In this document: piece by piece, positions 1-10,261 of the stretch | Layout of the letters: each line of letters begins with the position of its first letter | How positions within the stretch are numbered: position 1 is the stretch's first letter | Source: Paraglaciecola marina | GTDB lineage: Bacteria; Pseudomonadota; Gammaproteobacteria; Enterobacterales; Alteromonadaceae | NCBI RefSeq assembly: GCF_004360155.1 | Contig: NZ_ML178721.1 | Location: 124,001 to 188,000 of the forward strand | DNA: 64,000 bases | Direction: 5' to 3' | Position numbers and translations under genes: made by a program | The notes under the pieces: model-generated | Database searches by the model: none | Told to the model about the DNA's origin: nothing | What the model saw: the letters and a program-made list of their open reading frames with translations, nothing else

Positions 1-663
1 CGCTTTCGCCATATTTTCCCAAAGTGTCATAGATTCTCTGGGATCAAAACCCCCTCTAGCCATAAGTTCTAATCCAATTAGGTCTGCTTCAGTTTCGTGA
101 GTGCGACCAAAGGGTAACTGCACACCCACTTGAACTCCTAAGCCTAAACCTGCCATGATTAGGTTACTAGTGGCTATTTGGTTAGTTTGCAAAAGTTGAT
201 TTGTCACTTCCATACCAATATTTATAAGAGCATTGCTAGACATTCTTTCATTACCATGCTCAGCGATCACATGACCGACTTCGTGCCCTATGACAGCCGC
301 TAGTTGCTCTTGGTTTGTTGCTACTTCCATTAAGCCTGTATATACGCCTATTTTACCACCAGGCAGAGCGAATGCATTCACTTGAGGGTCATCAAATACC
401 ACTAGCTCCCACTCCCCTGCAAACACAGACTTTGGAACATGCTGGGTAATCGCGTCAGCAATGCATTGTACATATAGATTAGACATTGGCTTACTTGAGA
501 CAGTCTGCTCTGCTTTCATACTGTCAAAGGCTTGCTCTCCCATCCCTGCTAATTGAGAGTTGGAGTAGAGTTTTAATTGGTTTCTACCAGTAGGGGATTT
601 GGCGCATGATGCAAGAAATAATAAGTTCATTAAACATAAAAAAAAGACAAATAAATACTTCAC
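1..663 (-). CDS. M48-family metalloprotease lipoprotein (LoiP/YggG-like), C-terminus cut by window edge
   Basis: The visible 221 codons encode a lipoprotein zinc protease that probably acts in the periplasm or at the outer membrane in protein quality control. The start is a GTG at 663, chosen because a GGAGG ribosome site lies six bases upstream and the protein then opens with a signal peptide ending in the lipobox LASC (Cys20). The zinc motif HEVGH is at residues 126-130, and HETEAD further on supplies the third ligand Glu, so the active site is intact. The family is usually about 250-270 residues, so only the C-terminal tail is missing. Family assignment is firm; equivalence to E. coli LoiP is inferred. 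Confidence 0.87.
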   Translation of the reverse strand, partial: MKYLFVFFLCLMNLLFLASCAKSPTGRNQLKLYSNSQLAGMGEQAFDSMKAEQTVSSKPMSNLYVQCIADAITQHVPKSVFAGEWELVVFDDPQVNAFALPGGKIGVYTGLMEVATNQEQLAAVIGHEVGHVIAEHGNERMSSNALINIGMEVTNQLLQTNQIATSNLIMAGLGLGVQVGVQLPFGRTHETEADLIGLELMARGGFDPRESMTLWENMAKA

Positions 664-736
664 TGAAAACCTCCATGAATTGTGTTTTCTAAATAACAAA
701 ATGGTAGACCAACTGGAGCCTAATTTTTATAAAAAA

Positions 737-770
737 AAGGGCGCTAAAATATCTCTATTTAGTCGCCCTT
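737..770 (-). terminator. Rho-independent terminator of the beta-propeller gene
   Basis: Read on the minus strand, AAGGGCG and CTAAA-type arms pair across a short loop, and the hairpin is followed by a run of eight T. It lies about 50 bases past the stop of the 821-2734 gene and before the M48 gene, so the two minus-strand genes are probably separate transcripts. Confidence 0.8.
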
Positions 771-820
771 TGTGTTTTGTAGTCTTGAGTAGCTAAAGAG
801 TTTCAGCTAAGTATATGTAT

Positions 821-2734
821 TTAAGTTGTTTTGTTTTTTACAAACCCTTTAAATACAACTAGTCCACATAATAATAGTAATATAGAGTAGGTAATAGAGC
901 CCCCTGATTTTTTACATTTTTCACATGTAGAAGATATTTCATCGTTATCAATTATAGATACCTCGGCAAAAATATCAGTACCTAAAGAAGCCCCTACAGG
1001 GTTACTTAAACCTATAGTAAAGGTTTCTGTGTCCTCTGCACTACTATCTTCAATGATGGAAATAGAGAAAGTTTGTGTACTCTCTCCATCACTAAAATCG
1101 AGTGTACCTTGTGCATTCGAATAATCACTATCTACCGTTGCAGAAACTGAGCTTAACGAATAATCAACGCTAGCAGCTCCAAATGCGCCTTCGGTTCGAT
1201 TTACGGTTACAATTAAGCTACCTGCATCTTCGTCTATTGAGTAAGTTAAGTTATCTAAGTCTAATTTACCTGGAGATGCATCTTCAATATCATCAATAGT
1301 AATAGTTGCCGTTATTGGAGTACCAAATGTCGCTGAGCCATTGAGTTCAGATAACGTGATGTTAAACTCTTCTTCACCTTCTAACGAAATGTCATCTAAT
1401 ATGACAATCGATACAGTTATTGAAGAGTCGCCGTCTGCAAATGTAATTGTAGAGTCTTGTGCTTGGTAATCTGATGCACTCATTGCTGTTGAGTCTGCGG
1501 AGGTTAAGTCAACTGTCACTTCACCATCTGAGCCATTTGTACGGGTGATTGTTACATCAACCGCTCCGCCAGTCTCCGACACTGTATATTGTGCTGTACT
1601 GAACTGAATTTGACTAGACAGAGCATCGTTATCACCGGTTAAGCTTGTTCCTCTACTATTTTGACCAAACCTTGGCCACACACTATCCATTAACGCATAA
1701 CTGCCTTCTATGGCATATATATAGCCATCGAAAGAGCCAAAATATATTGTTCCATCTGCACCAACTGCGGCAGAGCTATCGACTGTCCCTTCTGTTGAAT
1801 AAGACCATTTTAAAGTGCCATCATCGTTTACTGCATATAATTTATTATCTGCAGAGCCAATATAAACTACACCATCACTAGTTATCGCTGGAGAGCTTGT
1901 GATTTCGCCGCCTGTTTCGAAACTCCATTTCAAATTGCCTTCTGGGGTTACAGCATATAATTTTTTGTCAAAAGAACCAAAATAGATGGTCCCATCGTTT
2001 GCAATCGCTGGAGAACTTCGGACTGCCCCTTCGGTTGAAAACGCCCAATTTAATGTTCCGTCAGGATGAAGCGCAAACAATTTGTCGTCATATGAGCCAA
2101 TATAAATAGTTCCATCGTCACCAATAGCTGGAGAGCCTGGAATGTTTGACCCAAGGTTGTAACTCCATTTGAAACTTCCATCTGTATTCAGTGCATAAAA
2201 TTTATTATCATAAGAACCAAAATATACATCTCCACTAGAGGACACTGTTGGTGAACTTCGCACGAAACCACCAGTGGCATAGCTCCACTTTAATGTACCG
2301 TCTGAGTTTAGAGCGTAAACGCTTCCGTCATCAGAGCCCATATAAATGGTTTGGTCACTATCAATAGAACCCCAACTATTAATGCTACCAGAAGTGGTAT
2401 AACTCCAATTTAAGGTGCCATCATTGTTAAGCGAGTATATATTGCTATCAAGAGAACCAAAATAAATCGTTCCGTCTTCACCAATAATTGGTGCACTACT
2501 GACTCCGCTTAGAGCAGAAAAGCTCCATTTTAATGAACCATCTGGATTAATAGCATAAAGGTTATTATCATATGAGCCTATATATATAGTGCCGTCTTCA
2601 TCGATTGCAGCGGAACTTACAATATTTGAGTTAGTTAGGTAACTCCATTTTAAGTCTCCATCTGACGCTTTGGCGCTTGACGAGCATACAATATAAAATA
2701 CAACTAAAATCCTACATATATTTTTAATCGTCAT
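821..2734 (-). CDS. Secreted eight-bladed PQQ-type beta-propeller with two Calx-beta domains and a probable GlyGly-CTERM tail
   Basis: This is a 637-residue envelope or surface protein with no known reaction. A signal peptide (about residues 1-23) leads into eight repeats of about 40 residues, each of the form DGTIYxGSxDxxLYAxxxDG followed by LKWSF. The blade completing the first repeat comes from the N-terminal strand, so the propeller is closed. Two Calx-beta domains (about 375-485 and 490-600), rich in Asp and probably calcium-binding, follow. The C-terminus has Cys residues, a GG pair, one hydrophobic helix and a basic end, the layout of GlyGly-CTERM sorting signals cut by rhombosortase. 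AAGGA precedes the ATG. It resembles BamB-like propellers in fold but lacks a lipobox, so it is not BamB. Confidence 0.8.
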   Translation of the reverse strand: MTIKNICRILVVFYIVCSSSAKASDGDLKWSYLTNSNIVSSAAIDEDGTIYIGSYDNNLYAINPDGSLKWSFSALSGVSSAPIIGEDGTIYFGSLDSNIYSLNNDGTLNWSYTTSGSINSWGSIDSDQTIYMGSDDGSVYALNSDGTLKWSYATGGFVRSSPTVSSSGDVYFGSYDNKFYALNTDGSFKWSYNLGSNIPGSPAIGDDGTIYIGSYDDKLFALHPDGTLNWAFSTEGAVRSSPAIANDGTIYFGSFDKKLYAVTPEGNLKWSFETGGEITSSPAITSDGVVYIGSADNKLYAVNDDGTLKWSYSTEGTVDSSAAVGADGTIYFGSFDGYIYAIEGSYALMDSVWPRFGQNSRGTSLTGDNDALSSQIQFSTAQYTVSETGGAVDVTITRTNGSDGEVTVDLTSADSTAMSASDYQAQDSTITFADGDSSITVSIVILDDISLEGEEEFNITLSELNGSATFGTPITATITIDDIEDASPGKLDLDNLTYSIDEDAGSLIVTVNRTEGAFGAASVDYSLSSVSATVDSDYSNAQGTLDFSDGESTQTFSISIIEDSSAEDTETFTIGLSNPVGASLGTDIFAEVSIIDNDEISSTCEKCKKSGGSITYSILLLLCGLVVFKGFVKNKTT

Positions 2735-2886
2735 TAATTTTTCCTTATAATTTCGTAAAATTTTTTATAACTATCAACTAAGTTAACTGTAATCTTCTAA
2801 ATACACTTGCCTATATTCTACATGCTTTTATTCTAATCGTTCAGAACCTAGCTTAATATAGTTAGAATATTTTTAAAAATGTCATG

Positions 2887-4032
2887 CTAGATGCTAGCTT
2901 TAAGTTGTTCAGCTAAATCTGTTTGTTCCCATGGAAACTCATCTCGGCCAAAGTGACCATACGCAGCAGTCGCTTGGTAAATAGGGCGTTCTAAATCTAA
3001 CATCTGAATAAGGCCATAAGGTCTTAATTCAAAATGTTCACGCACCAGCTTAACAAGTAAAGCGTCGGAAACTTTGCCGGTCCCAAATGTCTCAACATTA
3101 ATTGATGTGGGCTCTGCTACACCAATTGCATAAGATATTTGAATTTCACATTTGTCAGCTAAACCAGCAGCAACAATATTTTTTGCTACATAGCGACCCG
3201 CATAAGCAGCTGATCTATCCACCTTTGATGGATCTTTACCAGAAAAAGCTCCGCCACCATGTCGTGCCATACCGCCATAGGTATCAACAATAATTTTTCT
3301 ACCTGTTAGGCCGCAGTCACCCATAGGACCACCAATAACAAATCGACCTGTTGGGTTAATGAAAAATTTGGTCTCTTTAGTCAGCCACTTTTCTGGAAGA
3401 ACGGGTTTAATAATCTCTTCCATAACCGCTTCCCGTAGATCTTCTGTACTTATGCTCTCGTCATGTTGTGTAGATAACACGACTGCATCTATACCTACTG
3501 GCTGGTTGTCTTCATATACAAAAGTCACTTGGCTTTTTGCATCCGGGCGTAACCAATTTAACGTACCATTTTTACGTACCTCTGCTTGGCGCTTAACTAA
3601 ACGGTGAGAGTAGGTAATGGGTGCAGGCATAAGTACATCAGTTTCGTTGCTTGCATAGCCAAACATTAGACCTTGGTCACCCGCACCTTGCTCTTCAGGT
3701 GAGGTACGGTCAACCCCTTGGTTTATGTCTGGTGATTGTTTACCTATGGCATTGAGAATGGCACACGAATCGGCATCAAAGCCCATGTCTGAATGTATAT
3801 AGCCAATTTCTCTAACTGTTTTTCGGGTAATTTCTTCTATGTCTACCCAAGCAGAAGTTGTAACTTCTCCTCCCACTAAAACCATTCCTGTCTTTACGAA
3901 AGTTTCGCAGGCAACTCGCGCTTTGGGATCTTGCGTTAAAATGGCATCAAGTACCGCATCGGATATCTGATCAGCAATTTTATCTGGATGGCCTTCAGAT
4001 ACTGATTCTGAAGTGAAAAGATTTGATGTCAT
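2887..4032 (-). CDS. metK: S-adenosylmethionine synthetase
   Basis: MetK makes S-adenosylmethionine from methionine and ATP in the cytoplasm, releasing phosphate and pyrophosphate. At 381 residues it is the usual bacterial length. The N-terminus carries the family motif [11 protein letters not shown], the [12 protein letters not shown] signature lies about residue 115, and the phosphate-binding [16 protein letters not shown] segment is intact. A GAGG site sits about seven bases before the ATG. It is transcribed alone, divergently from tkt. Two adjacent met boxes about 90-100 bases upstream indicate repression by MetJ with S-adenosylmethionine as corepressor. The assignment is very secure. Confidence 0.98.
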   Translation of the reverse strand: MTSNLFTSESVSEGHPDKIADQISDAVLDAILTQDPKARVACETFVKTGMVLVGGEVTTSAWVDIEEITRKTVREIGYIHSDMGFDADSCAILNAIGKQSPDINQGVDRTSPEEQGAGDQGLMFGYASNETDVLMPAPITYSHRLVKRQAEVRKNGTLNWLRPDAKSQVTFVYEDNQPVGIDAVVLSTQHDESISTEDLREAVMEEIIKPVLPEKWLTKETKFFINPTGRFVIGGPMGDCGLTGRKIIVDTYGGMARHGGGAFSGKDPSKVDRSAAYAGRYVAKNIVAAGLADKCEIQISYAIGVAEPTSINVETFGTGKVSDALLVKLVREHFELRPYGLIQMLDLERPIYQATAAYGHFGRDEFPWEQTDLAEQLKASI

Positions 4033-4118
4033 ATAATTGCCTCGTTCTTGAAAGCTTAAGCTTTTAATTAATAGAGTTAGTTTAACAATTTATTTGAAAA
4101 ATACCAGTCTTTACATCT

Positions 4119-4134
4119 AGACGTCCAAACGTCT
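4119..4134 (-). promoter_or_regulatory. Tandem MetJ operator (met boxes) upstream of metK
   Basis: AGACGTCC followed directly by AAACGTCT gives two adjacent eight-base sites, each matching the met-box consensus AGACGTCT at seven of eight positions. The two preceding octamers (4103-4118) match at five of eight, so the array may be longer. MetJ binds such tandem boxes cooperatively. The site lies between metK and tkt and is assigned to metK from known biology. Confidence 0.8.
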
Positions 4135-4304
4135 ATGAAATTAATTCTGCTAAGGTGTAAATAAATTTCATATACAAATCAGGATTCATCTGTGATTTGC
4201 CGTTGCAGTTAGTCGCAGCCTAATACAAAATGGATTATCAATCATGGAGTAACGTTTTGCTTTTCTAATTATTCCTCATTAATTTACGTCAGTCAGGAGA
4301 CAAT

Positions 4305-6296
4305 ATGTCATCACGCCAAAATCTTGCCAATGCAATCCGTGCATTAAGTATGGATGCAGTACAACAAGCCAACTCGGGTCACCCTGGAGCACCTCTAGGA
4401 ATGGCCGACATTGCAGAAGTACTTTGGGGGGATTACTTACAACATAATCCTAGTAACCCAGATTGGGCAAATAGAGACCGTTTTGTTTTATCAAATGGTC
4501 ATGGTTCAATGTTGATCTATTCTTTATTGCACCTATCTGGCTACGCGCTACCTATAGAAGAGCTTAAAAATTTCCGTCAATTACACTCTAAAACTCCCGG
4601 TCACCCTGAGTATGGTTATGCTCCAGGTGTAGAGACTACTACGGGCCCTCTTGGCCAAGGGATCAGTAATGCGGTAGGAATGGCGATTGCTGAGAAAACC
4701 CTTGCTGCGCAATTTAATAAGCCGGACTTCGATATCGTTGACCATTTTACTTATTGTTTCTTGGGAGACGGCTGTTTAATGGAAGGTATTTCCCATGAAG
4801 CCTGTTCTTTAGCTGGGACCCTTGGTTTAGGTAAACTAGTAGCATTTTGGGATGATAACGGCATCTCTATCGATGGACACGTTGAAGGTTGGTTTACCGA
4901 TAATACTCCAGCTCGTTTTGAAGCATATGGCTGGCATGTTATTGCAGATGTTGATGGTCATGATCCAGAAGCTATCGCCGCTGCAATTGATGCTGCAAAA
5001 GCAGAAACAGCTAAACCTACCTTAATTTGTTGTAAAACTATTATTGGTTTTGGCTCACCTAATAAATCAGGTAGTCACGATTGTCATGGTGCACCACTAG
5101 GTGATGATGAAATTAAAGCTGCTCGTGAATTCTTAAATTGGCCCCATGCGCCTTTTGAAATTCCTGCAGATGTTTACGAAGGCTGGGATGCAAAAGCCTC
5201 TGGCGCAGAAAAAGAACAAGCGTGGAACGAAAGCTTCAGTGCCTATGAAAGCGCTCACCCTGAATTGGCAGCAGAGTTAACTCGCCGTTTAGCCGGTGAT
5301 TTACCAGCAGATTTCGCTGAAAAAGCGGATGCTTTTATTCAAGCTTCTCAAGATAAAGCTGAAAATATTGCAAGTCGAAAGGCCTCGCAAAACTCAATCG
5401 AAGCGTTTGCTACATTATTACCAGAAGTGTTAGGTGGTTCTGCTGATTTGGCAGGTTCTAACTTAACAATTTGGTCTGGTACCAAAGGTATTTCAGCTGA
5501 CGATGCAAGCGGTAACTATTTGTACTACGGTGTCCGAGAGTTTGGTATGACAGGCATCATGAATGGTATTGGTTTACATGGCGGTTTCAGACCGTTTGGT
5601 GCTACATTCTTAATGTTCATGGAATATGCCAGAAATGCGGTACGGATGGCATCTTTGATGGGAATTCCTAATATTTTCGTGTATACCCATGACTCAATTG
5701 GTCAGGGGGAAGATGGACCAACTCACCAACCAATCGAACAAGTTGCCAACTTACGTTTAACGCCAAATTTAAATACATGGCGTCCTTGTGACGGAGCTGA
5801 AACTGCCGTTGCCTGGAAATCATCACTTGAGCGTAAAGATGGTCCTTCAGCTTTAATCTTTAGCCGCCAAGGTTTGCCAGCTCAATCCCGTGACGCAACA
5901 CAAGTAGCGAATATCGCTAAAGGTGGTTATGTATTAAAAGATTGTGAAGGTACCCCAGAAGTTATTTTAATCGCTACCGGTTCTGAAGTTGGTATAACTG
6001 TTGAAGCTGCTGAGCAATTAACTGCAGCAGGTAAGACTGTACGTGTAGTTTCTATGCCGTCAACTAGTGTATTTGACCAGCAAGATGCTGAGTATAAAGA
6101 GTCTGTGTTACCTCGTGCCGTGACTAAACGCGTTGCAGTTGAAGCTGCTCACGTGGATTTCTGGCATAAATATGTTGGTTTTGATGGCGCTGTTGTAGGT
6201 ATGTCAACCTTCGGTGAGTCAGCACCTGGCGCTGAATTATTAAAACTATTTGGAATAACAACAGACGCTGTAGTTAAAGCTGCGCAAGAGCTTTAA
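4305..6296 (+). CDS. tkt: Transketolase
   Basis: Transketolase moves two-carbon ketol units between sugar phosphates in the non-oxidative pentose phosphate pathway, using thiamine diphosphate. The protein is 663 residues, the family norm. It shows the N-terminal [18 protein letters not shown] segment, the thiamine-diphosphate motif beginning GDGCLMEG and ending near DDNGIS, and the transketolase signature around [12 protein letters not shown]. The ATG follows a CAGGAGA site. It is the first gene of a plus-strand run with epd, pgk and an aldolase, but a hairpin terminator separates it from epd, so read-through is probably partial. Confidence 0.98.
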   Translation: MSSRQNLANAIRALSMDAVQQANSGHPGAPLGMADIAEVLWGDYLQHNPSNPDWANRDRFVLSNGHGSMLIYSLLHLSGYALPIEELKNFRQLHSKTPGHPEYGYAPGVETTTGPLGQGISNAVGMAIAEKTLAAQFNKPDFDIVDHFTYCFLGDGCLMEGISHEACSLAGTLGLGKLVAFWDDNGISIDGHVEGWFTDNTPARFEAYGWHVIADVDGHDPEAIAAAIDAAKAETAKPTLICCKTIIGFGSPNKSGSHDCHGAPLGDDEIKAAREFLNWPHAPFEIPADVYEGWDAKASGAEKEQAWNESFSAYESAHPELAAELTRRLAGDLPADFAEKADAFIQASQDKAENIASRKASQNSIEAFATLLPEVLGGSADLAGSNLTIWSGTKGISADDASGNYLYYGVREFGMTGIMNGIGLHGGFRPFGATFLMFMEYARNAVRMASLMGIPNIFVYTHDSIGQGEDGPTHQPIEQVANLRLTPNLNTWRPCDGAETAVAWKSSLERKDGPSALIFSRQGLPAQSRDATQVANIAKGGYVLKDCEGTPEVILIATGSEVGITVEAAEQLTAAGKTVRVVSMPSTSVFDQQDAEYKESVLPRAVTKRVAVEAAHVDFWHKYVGFDGAVVGMSTFGESAPGAELLKLFGITTDAVVKAAQEL

Positions 6297-6334
6297 TATA
6301 AACGCTTGTTTTAAATGCTAAGTATTTAAACTTT

Positions 6335-6358
6335 AAGGCGCATTTATGCGCCTTTGTT
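6335..6358 (+). terminator. Hairpin terminator after tkt
   Basis: AAGGCGCAT and ATGCGCCTT form a nine-pair stem with a very small loop about 40 bases after the tkt stop, followed by a T-rich but interrupted tract. It is probably a partial terminator between tkt and epd. Confidence 0.65.
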
Positions 6359-6388
6359 GTTAGTTTAAATGATGTTTTTAAGGGTGTT

Positions 6389-7399
6389 ATGTTACGTATA
6401 GCAATTAATGGTTTCGGGCGTATAGGTCGTAATGTGTTACGGGCGCTCTATGAAACAGAGCGTAATCAAACTATTCAGGTGGTAGCTATTAATGAAATAG
6501 CGGAACCAGAAGGTATTGCGCATTTACTTAAATATGATACATCTCATGGTCGGTTTGGTTTTCATGTGAGTTTAGATAGCCATACCTTACGTGTGGCAAA
6601 TGATGAGATTCAGTTATTACAGCATCAAGATATTAATGATTTACCTTGGGAGCAATTAGGGGTTGATTTAGTACTTGAGTGCTCTGGAGTCCATAGTGAG
6701 CGAGCGGATGGTCAGGCGCATATAAATCAGGGGGCTCGGAAAGTCCTTTTTTCTCAGCCATGTGGTCCTGACGTGGATGCAACGGTAATATTTGGAATTA
6801 ATGATGGTGAGCTAACCGACGAGGACATAATAGTGTCATGTGGGTCATGTACTACTAATTGTATCGTTCCAGTCATTAAAGTATTAGATGATGCTTTTGG
6901 CGTGCAAAGTGGCACAGTCACTACCATTCATTCATCAATGCATGATCAACAAGTTATAGACGCATACCATTCTGACTTACGCCGGACCCGCGCTGCAAGC
7001 CAGTCTATTATTCCGGTTGATACTAAATTAGCAGTGGGTATTGAGCGTATCTTGCCTAAGTTTGCAGGGAAATTTGAAGCTATAGCGGTGCGAGTACCTA
7101 CTATCAACGTAACCGCAATGGATTTAAGTGTAACGGTTGAAAACTGTGTGACAGTGACAGATGTCAACCGCGCTTTAAAGGAAGCAAAAAGCGATTGGTT
7201 AACTGGTATTTTAGATTATACCGAGGAACCACTCGTATCTGTTGATTTCAATCACGACCCCCATTCTTGTATAGTAGATGGAAGTCAGACTAGAGTCAGC
7301 CATAAACAGTTAGTCAAAACCCTAGTTTGGTGTGATAACGAGTGGGGATTTGCGAATAGAATGATAGACACCGCAGAGGCTATGTTCAAAAAAGCTTAG
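6389..7399 (+). CDS. epd: D-erythrose-4-phosphate dehydrogenase
   Basis: Epd oxidises erythrose 4-phosphate to 4-phosphoerythronate with NAD, the first step toward pyridoxal phosphate by the PdxB route. The 336-residue protein has a Rossmann start [15 protein letters not shown] and the catalytic SCGSCTTNC with Cys154. Its middle ([19 protein letters not shown]) and C-terminal ([18 protein letters not shown]) segments agree closely with E. coli Epd as I remember it and differ from GapA, which is why I prefer epd over gapA. The order epd-pgk-aldolase matches E. coli. It may retain some glyceraldehyde-3-phosphate dehydrogenase activity. AAGGG lies just before the ATG. Confidence 0.93.
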   Translation: MLRIAINGFGRIGRNVLRALYETERNQTIQVVAINEIAEPEGIAHLLKYDTSHGRFGFHVSLDSHTLRVANDEIQLLQHQDINDLPWEQLGVDLVLECSGVHSERADGQAHINQGARKVLFSQPCGPDVDATVIFGINDGELTDEDIIVSCGSCTTNCIVPVIKVLDDAFGVQSGTVTTIHSSMHDQQVIDAYHSDLRRTRAASQSIIPVDTKLAVGIERILPKFAGKFEAIAVRVPTINVTAMDLSVTVENCVTVTDVNRALKEAKSDWLTGILDYTEEPLVSVDFNHDPHSCIVDGSQTRVSHKQLVKTLVWCDNEWGFANRMIDTAEAMFKKA

Positions 7400-7444
7400 G
7401 GTTTATCAGTAGATTAATTCAATTTTGTAAAGTAAAGGTAAAGT

Positions 7445-8605
7445 ATGTCCATATTAAAAATGTCTGAGCTAGATTTAGCTGGTAAAAGAGTTCTTATTCG
7501 TCAAGATTTAAATGTGCCCATCAAAGATGGTGTAATTACCTCTGATGCACGTATCCGTGCATCTTTACCTACGATAAAAGCTGCGGTTGCCGCAGGTGCA
7601 AAAGTCATGGTGATGTCTCATTTAGGGCGTCCAACAGAAGGCGAATACGCCGATGAGTTTTCTTTACTCCCTGTTGTTAATTACTTAAAAGCCAAGACAG
7701 ATCTAAACGTGAGATTGCAAAAAGATTATCTAAACGGGGTAGAGCTTGATGCAGGTGAAGTGGTTGTTTTAGAAAATGTGCGTTTTAATCTAGGTGAAAA
7801 GAAAGACGATGAGGCCTTAGCAAAACAATATGCGGCACTTTGTGATGTATATGTGATGGATGCATTTGGAACCGCTCACCGAGCCCAAGCTTCTACCCAT
7901 GGTGTAGGATTGTACGCGCCTGTAGCATGTGCTGGACCATTGCTCGATGGCGAGTTAACGGCATTAGGAAAAGCCTTAAATAACCCAGCTAGGCCTTTGG
8001 TTGCCATAGTAGGTGGTTCAAAAGTTTCTACAAAATTGACTGTGTTAGATGCGCTTTCTAAAATAGCAGATCAACTTGTTGTTGGTGGCGGAATTTCAAA
8101 TACTTTTGTTGCAGCTAGAGGTAACAATGTAGGTATGTCATTATATGAGAAAGACCTAATTCCAGAAGCAAAACGCTTGATGGACTCTTTAGATATTCCA
8201 GAGACTGTAGATGTACGAGTAGGTAAAAACTTCTCTGATACTGAGCCTGCAGTAGTGAAAGCCGTTGATGAGGTTCAAGATGATGAAGAGATCATGGATT
8301 ATGGACCGCAAACAGCCGCTAATGTTGCGGCTGTATTAGCTAATGCAAAAACCATATTATGGAATGGCCCTTGTGGTGTGTTTGAATTTGATAATTTCTC
8401 TAAAGGCACAGAAGTCGTTGCTAGAGCCATAGCAGATAGTAGTGCATTTTCTATTGCTGGTGGCGGAGATACTCTTGCTGCAATAGATAAATGGGATTTG
8501 AGCGACAAAATATCGTATATTTCTACTGGTGGTGGTGCTTTCCTAGAGTTTGTTGAAGGTAAAGTATTACCAGCCGTAGCTATGTTAGAATCAAGAGCCT
8601 CTTAA
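7445..8605 (+). CDS. pgk: Phosphoglycerate kinase
   Basis: Pgk transfers phosphate from 1,3-bisphosphoglycerate to ADP in glycolysis, and works in reverse in gluconeogenesis. The 386-residue protein has the signature [15 protein letters not shown] near its start, the substrate segment SHLGRPTEG, the hinge region [11 protein letters not shown] and the nucleotide-binding C-terminal stretch [12 protein letters not shown]. It starts 45 bases after epd with an AAAGGT site and is probably co-transcribed with it. A stem-loop spanning its stop codon separates it from the aldolase gene. Length and motifs are standard. Confidence 0.98.
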   Translation: MSILKMSELDLAGKRVLIRQDLNVPIKDGVITSDARIRASLPTIKAAVAAGAKVMVMSHLGRPTEGEYADEFSLLPVVNYLKAKTDLNVRLQKDYLNGVELDAGEVVVLENVRFNLGEKKDDEALAKQYAALCDVYVMDAFGTAHRAQASTHGVGLYAPVACAGPLLDGELTALGKALNNPARPLVAIVGGSKVSTKLTVLDALSKIADQLVVGGGISNTFVAARGNNVGMSLYEKDLIPEAKRLMDSLDIPETVDVRVGKNFSDTEPAVVKAVDEVQDDEEIMDYGPQTAANVAAVLANAKTILWNGPCGVFEFDNFSKGTEVVARAIADSSAFSIAGGGDTLAAIDKWDLSDKISYISTGGGAFLEFVEGKVLPAVAMLESRAS

Positions 8606-8616
8606 TAGAGGTTCTT
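8593..8616 (+). other. Intercistronic stem-loop spanning the pgk stop codon
   Basis: Ten base pairs (one G-T) form between AAGAGCCTCT and AGAGGTTCTT around a TAAT loop containing the stop. There is no T run after it, so it is not a typical terminator. It could stabilise pgk mRNA or tune the ratio of pgk to aldolase message; that role is inferred. Confidence 0.4.
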
Positions 8617-8734
8617 AAATAAAGAAAAATTAGAGAAGTTATAAAACTTTCAATTTTAGGGCAAGTACGCCCAATAATATAAACCCTACATACCGACTTT
8701 TTGTTGGTCAACAGTACGTAAAGGAGTGACGCAA

Positions 8735-9634
8735 ATGGCATCACAAGTTCAATTAGACATGCTTGCAAAAATTGACGCACAGACTGGATTTATTGCAGCT
8801 CTGGATCAAAGTGGTGGTAGTACCCCAAAAGCCTTGGCTATATATGGTGTCGAAGCATCAGAATATGAAGGTGATGAAGAGATGTTTACTAAGGTGCACG
8901 AAATGCGCACTAGAATTATTACATCAAGTGTTTTCAATGGAGACAGAGTATTAGGTGCTATTTTGTTTGAAAATACGCTTGATAGAGACATTGAAGGTCA
9001 AAGTACTGCTAGTTACTTATGGAATGTCAAAAAAGTTGTCCCTTTCTTGAAAGTGGATAAAGGATTAGAAGCAGAAGTGAATGGCGCGCAACTTTTAAAA
9101 GCTATGCCTGATTTGGATGCTTTATTAGCTAAGGCAAATGCTCAAAACGTATTTGGTACTAAAATGCGTTCAGTTGTTAAATTAGCTAACGAAGCAGGTG
9201 TCGAAGCGGTTATTGCACAGCAATTTGAAGTTGCTAAGCAAATATTAGCGGCTGGCCTTATGCCGATTATTGAGCCAGAAGTAGATATTCACAGCCCTGA
9301 AAAATCTGAAGCAGAAGCAATGTTGAAGGCTTCTATTTTAACTCATTTAGATAAGTTAGATGCCGATCAAAAAGTAATGTTGAAGTTAACTTTACCTGAA
9401 GAAGATAATTTTTATGAAGAACTTGTTAAGCACCCTAAAGTGCTTAAAGTAGTTGCATTGTCAGGTGGTTACTCTAGAGAAGAAGCAAATAGTAAGTTGA
9501 CCAATAATATTGGAATGATCGCTAGTTTTTCTCGCGCGTTATCTGAAGGCTTAAGTGCGAAGCAAACTGATGCAGACTTTGACGCAACTATGGATGCCTC
9601 TATTGAGAGTATTTATCAAGCTTCTAAAAGCTAA
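8735..9634 (+). CDS. Fructose-bisphosphate aldolase, class I
   Basis: This enzyme interconverts fructose 1,6-bisphosphate with dihydroxyacetone phosphate and glyceraldehyde 3-phosphate by a Schiff-base mechanism. The sequence belongs to the class I bacterial aldolases (about 295-300 residues), with ALDQSGGSTPKAL near the start and the probable lysine segment KVMLKLTLPEED. The ATG at 8735 is preferred over the in-frame GTG at 8726 because AAGGAG lies eight bases before it and overlaps the GTG; this gives 299 residues. It occupies the position where E. coli has the metal-dependent class II fbaA. A strong terminator follows. Confidence 0.93.
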   Translation: MASQVQLDMLAKIDAQTGFIAALDQSGGSTPKALAIYGVEASEYEGDEEMFTKVHEMRTRIITSSVFNGDRVLGAILFENTLDRDIEGQSTASYLWNVKKVVPFLKVDKGLEAEVNGAQLLKAMPDLDALLAKANAQNVFGTKMRSVVKLANEAGVEAVIAQQFEVAKQILAAGLMPIIEPEVDIHSPEKSEAEAMLKASILTHLDKLDADQKVMLKLTLPEEDNFYEELVKHPKVLKVVALSGGYSREEANSKLTNNIGMIASFSRALSEGLSAKQTDADFDATMDASIESIYQASKS

Positions 9635-9663
9635 TATACTTTTATATTGTAATTAAAACTAAC

Positions 9664-9693
9664 AAAAGGTCGGGCTTATCCCGACCTTTTTTG
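9664..9693 (+). terminator. Rho-independent terminator after the aldolase gene
   Basis: AAAAGGTCGGG pairs perfectly with CCCGACCTTTT around a five-base loop, and the T run continues past the stem. It lies 30 bases after the aldolase stop and closes the epd-pgk-aldolase transcript. Confidence 0.93.
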
Positions 9694-9748
9694 TAGCTAT
9701 GTACGCAGTAATTTGATAAGTTTTTGAGTAATTAAAGGATCAAATCAT

Positions 9749-10087
9749 ATGACTCTAGAACTACCTCTACCTCTGTATAAAAAGCTTACTGTTACTTTTC
9801 GAGTTGAGCCGGGATGTTTAGGTCCTGATGGTGCAGACCATATAGAAAAATTTTGTAAGTTTGCGAAAAAGGAAGTCGCTGGATTGGACTCTGATTTCGT
9901 TCGTTGGGTGATCACCCCACGTTACGACAAATCTTTACCTGAGACCGAATACAAAACCAATAACAAGCTATTGGACCATGATAAAGCTGAAAAATATTTA
10001 CATGTTTTTGGTAAAGAACTGGATGACTTTGAAGAACATCTACAAGACAAGCTCTCTATTCTTATCGATGAGTTCCATGGCAGGTGA
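9749..10087 (+). CDS. Small hypothetical protein (112 residues)
   Basis: I do not recognise a named family. The product is a soluble, charged protein without signal peptide or membrane segment. It has a cluster of hydrophobic and charged residues at the start (LPLPLYKKLTVTFRVEPGC), a helix-rich middle with two Cys residues, and an acidic C-terminal half suggesting a coiled or helical domain. An AAAGGA site lies about nine bases before the ATG, supporting translation. It stands alone between the aldolase terminator and the BaeS-like kinase gene 174 bases downstream. Coding is supported by codon usage and ribosome site; function is unknown. Confidence 0.72.
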   Translation: MTLELPLPLYKKLTVTFRVEPGCLGPDGADHIEKFCKFAKKEVAGLDSDFVRWVITPRYDKSLPETEYKTNNKLLDHDKAEKYLHVFGKELDDFEEHLQDKLSILIDEFHGR

Positions 10088-10261
10088 GGGCTTTTGTTCT
10101 CATGGTTTTAAGCTGATATATTCTAGTAACCCTCCCAAGTTAAAATTATTGTGCAAATAATAAGGATTGAACGCTCTGAAGGTGACTTCAATAGACCTAA
10201 GGGATAGTCTGTTTCGTTAATTTACTATTTTTAATTTATCAAATGGAGTTGGCGTAGTTTT

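Noticed and set aside
599-796. Plus-strand frame of 65 residues over the start of the M48 gene
   Set aside because: It overlaps the M48 lipoprotein start and the minus-strand terminator, has no ribosome site, and its Lys/Asn-rich sequence reads as AT-rich noise.
4033-4304. Possible SAM riboswitch upstream of metK
   Set aside because: No conserved SAM-riboswitch helices were seen, and tandem met boxes explain control by MetJ.
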